From: Clostridia bacterium
GTDB lineage: Bacteria; Bacillota; Clostridia; Oscillospirales; Acutalibacteraceae
NCBI GenBank assembly: GCA_024404095.1
Contig: JAKSQO010000007.1
Span: 1-64,000 of the forward strand
Direction of reading: 5' to 3'
DNA: 64,000 nucleotides
The notes beneath the pieces were generated by a model that was not told where the DNA came from, searched no databases, and saw nothing but the letters and a program-made list of their open reading frames with translations. The translations under genes were made by a program, and so were the position numbers. Positions 62,639-64,000 of this stretch are shown piece by piece; position 1 is the stretch's first letter; every line of letters starts with the position of its first letter.

Positions 62639-63412
62639 TTACATTATATTATTCATCAAATTCTCAATAAACGAATCATTATTACATTCATAAATGATTC
62701 CAAGAATCTGTTTTGCTTTTGAAAGATATGATTCATCTTGGGTTGTTTGAAAAAGGGCATTCATATGATGTGAAATCGACCACGCAAGCGAAGTCAAAGC
62801 GTCCAAAGCAGTACTGCGTTTTTCTTCTCCGTCTAAAATACAAACCAGAGCATTTTCACGTCCTTTATATAAATTCGGCAACTTTTTTGCTTGCTCCAAT
62901 GCCTTATTGCTCTCACCGTTTTTGAGATACGCAAAGCAGATATTATACATTGTTGCGCCTTTAACCTCGCAATCTTCACAGTATTTTATAATGTGCTCTT
63001 GTATGGCTATGGATTCACGCAAATTATCTGCTTTTTCTTCGTCCGTTGTTCCCGCCTTTTCGAGAGAGGTTGAAAGCTGTACTAGCAAAAGTGCATCATT
63101 GGGAAATGTTTGTAACGCTTGTTTCATAAGAGTAATGTTACATTTATGAAGTCCATTGTTATTATTTTCTCGCCATAAATTGTTTATCTCATCATATTTT
63201 TGGGGATTGGCATCCACACCAATAAGTTCATCAACGCTTATGCCAAAGAAATATGCCAACGAGGGGAGGATTTCAATATCAGGATAGCCTTCTCCTCTTT
63301 CCCATTTACTTACAGATTGAGCCGATACACCTATAAGTGCACCGAGTTCCTCTTGCGTTAAGTTTTTTTCAAATCTCAACTTTTTTATTCTTTTATCAAT
63401 TGCCAATTTCAT
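62639..63412 (-). CDS. XRE-family regulator with TPR-like C-terminal domain
   Basis: 257 residues from ATG 63410-63412 (CAGGTG upstream). The helix-turn-helix (NLTQEELGALIGVSAQSVSKWERGEGYPD) occupies residues 15-45. The rest is helical with TPR-like pairs (NDALLLVQLSTSLEKAG; ATMYNICFAYLKNGESNKALEQA). Such proteins often sense a peptide or other ligand through the C-terminal part. The promoter is near-consensus. No neighbouring target is obvious. The frame extends 11 codons upstream without a site. Confidence 0.88.
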   Translation of the reverse strand: MKLAIDKRIKKLRFEKNLTQEELGALIGVSAQSVSKWERGEGYPDIEILPSLAYFFGISVDELIGVDANPQKYDEINNLWRENNNNGLHKCNITLMKQALQTFPNDALLLVQLSTSLEKAGTTDEEKADNLRESIAIQEHIIKYCEDCEVKGATMYNICFAYLKNGESNKALEQAKKLPNLYKGRENALVCILDGEEKRSTALDALTSLAWSISHHMNALFQTTQDESYLSKAKQILGIIYECNNDSFIENLMNNIM

Positions 63413-63455
63413 AATAACACCTGCTTTTATTAGATTGAAATGCATTTCTGGTAAT

Positions 63456-63484
63456 AGTATAAATTATGAAAATTATTATGTCAA
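63456..63484 (-). promoter_or_regulatory. Promoter of the XRE/TPR regulator gene
   Basis: On the minus strand TTGACA (63479-63484), a 17-base spacer and TATACT (63456-63461). The rest of the 250-base AT-rich gap to 63663 holds nothing that I could identify. Confidence 0.7.
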
Positions 63485-63662
63485 TAACTGCAAATTTGAA
63501 TCAGAACAACGAATGGTTGAATTATTATATACAAACATATTTTTGAAAAGACACTACTCAATTGTTTTAATAATGATACAAAGATTTTTGACTCAAACAT
63601 ATAAATATAAGTTTGTCTGTATCAATAGCAAACATCAGATTTTGCCATAAAAATACTAATTA

Positions 63663-63699
63663 GAAAAGCTTGCTTATCCATTTGGAGGAAAAGCAAGCT
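63663..63699 (-). terminator. Terminator of the partial surface-protein gene
   Basis: AGCTTGCTT (63667-63675) pairs perfectly with AAGCAAGCT (63691-63699); on the minus strand it is followed by TTTTCTAATT. It lies just after the stop codon at 63710. Confidence 0.75.
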
Positions 63700-63709
63700 G
63701 GTTTATTCT

Positions 63710-64000
63710 TTATAGGTTATTCATAACAGTGCCGACAACAATATTCATCAGCTTATCTGAATCGGGCGTGAAATCGCCGAGGTTGAATGTGCCAAGGTCT
63801 TTCGTTTCACCTCTGACGACCTCAAACTTCTCATTGTATTCAACATCACCGATTTTTGTGATTGTATATGAGCCTTCGGGAAGCTCAATTCTGAACTCGC
63901 CGTTCTCAGACGTAAGAAATCTGAAAATATCGCCTGTCTGTTCGCTGACAATTTCAATCTTTATATTTTCATCTGTCGGGTCAACAGGATTATCCGCCTT
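63710..64000 (-). CDS. C-terminal end of a probable surface protein (partial)
   Basis: An open minus-strand frame of 96 codons plus stop enters from the right edge; the start is outside the window. It reads KADNPVDPTDENIKIEIV at the edge, then GEFRIELPEGSYTITKIG and VVRGETKDLGTFNLGDF, a short beta-sandwich of the prealbumin-like/carboxypeptidase-regulatory type (E-x-G-x-Y-T pattern), common in Gram-positive surface and dockerin-type proteins. The end, PDSDKLMNIVVGTVMNNL, has no sorting signal. The bias in codon positions supports it as real. Confidence 0.75.
   Translation of the reverse strand, partial: KADNPVDPTDENIKIEIVSEQTGDIFRFLTSENGEFRIELPEGSYTITKIGDVEYNEKFEVVRGETKDLGTFNLGDFTPDSDKLMNIVVGTVMNNL

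Noticed and set aside
63435..63650. 71-codon plus-strand ORF in the AT-rich gap
   Set aside because: It has no ribosome binding site, overlaps the regulator promoter and has a composition typical of random AT-rich DNA.

Overview
The window reads as a chromosomal segment from a low-to-middle GC Firmicute of class Clostridia. A Ruminococcus/Oscillospiraceae-like gut organism is the most likely source (inference). Supporting signs are strong AGGAGG-type ribosome binding sites, near-consensus TTGACA-17-TATAAT promoters, an uninterrupted sporulation sigma-K gene, a SpoVB-type flippase, a GAAC-N4-GTTC LexA box of the Gram-positive kind, SepF/DivIVA division proteins and many secreted proteins. No rRNA, tRNA, CRISPR array, insertion sequence or phage gene was seen, and no stretch over 300 bases lacks a gene.

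Layout. 1-7.9 kb holds an SOS-type small membrane protein gene, a D-lactate dehydrogenase-like gene, an XRE regulator, then HAD phosphatase, queT and a glycosyltransferase, with a preQ1-I riboswitch directly ahead of queT. Secreted and membrane proteins of unclear role follow. 7.9-14.2 kb holds a SpoVB-like flippase, sigK, a GT2 enzyme, an unrecognised polytopic membrane protein and a secreted TIM-barrel glycosidase-like protein. 14.4-18.0 kb is the most interesting part: a compact operon with a Cys-containing precursor-like small ORF, an S26-type peptidase, a PqqD-type recognition protein, an HprK-like kinase, a radical SAM/SPASM enzyme and a lipoprotein. It looks like a ribosomally made, post-translationally modified peptide (RiPP) system that I cannot match to a named class. 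A secreted GH39-like protein, an orphan mazF, a lipoprotein and the NAD(P)HX repair gene nnr follow up to 22.4 kb.

22.4-31.4 kb is an exopolysaccharide operon read leftwards from one promoter: nucleotidyltransferase-like protein, GT2, TupA-like ATP-grasp protein, GT4, EpsG-type polymerase, a degenerate D-Ala-D-Ala carboxypeptidase-like protein, chain-length protein, tyrosine kinase with a His/Ser repeat tail, and tyrosine phosphatase. 31.5-37.9 kb holds a repeat-rich DivIVA-like coiled coil and uvrB-uvrA. 37.9-43.8 kb is a second polysaccharide block with rfbA, rfbC and rfbD (no rfbB), three transferases and an acetyltransferase.

43.8-61.4 kb is a long leftward housekeeping series. In order of transcription it is miaB, ylbF, mutS, mutL, miaA, a HlyD-like adaptor, yggS, sepF, divIVA, lspA, an rluD-type gene, split transketolase, a large membrane protein, a second DivIVA-like protein and a fumarase beta subunit. 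It joins DNA repair, tRNA modification, division-site and envelope functions. The right end has a membrane GT2, an XRE/TPR regulator and the 3' end of a surface protein gene that runs out of the window.

All functional calls come from reading motifs by eye. No database search was run. Where an upstream in-frame start would sit inside the Shine-Dalgarno sequence, I moved the start to the codon that the ribosome binding site supports.
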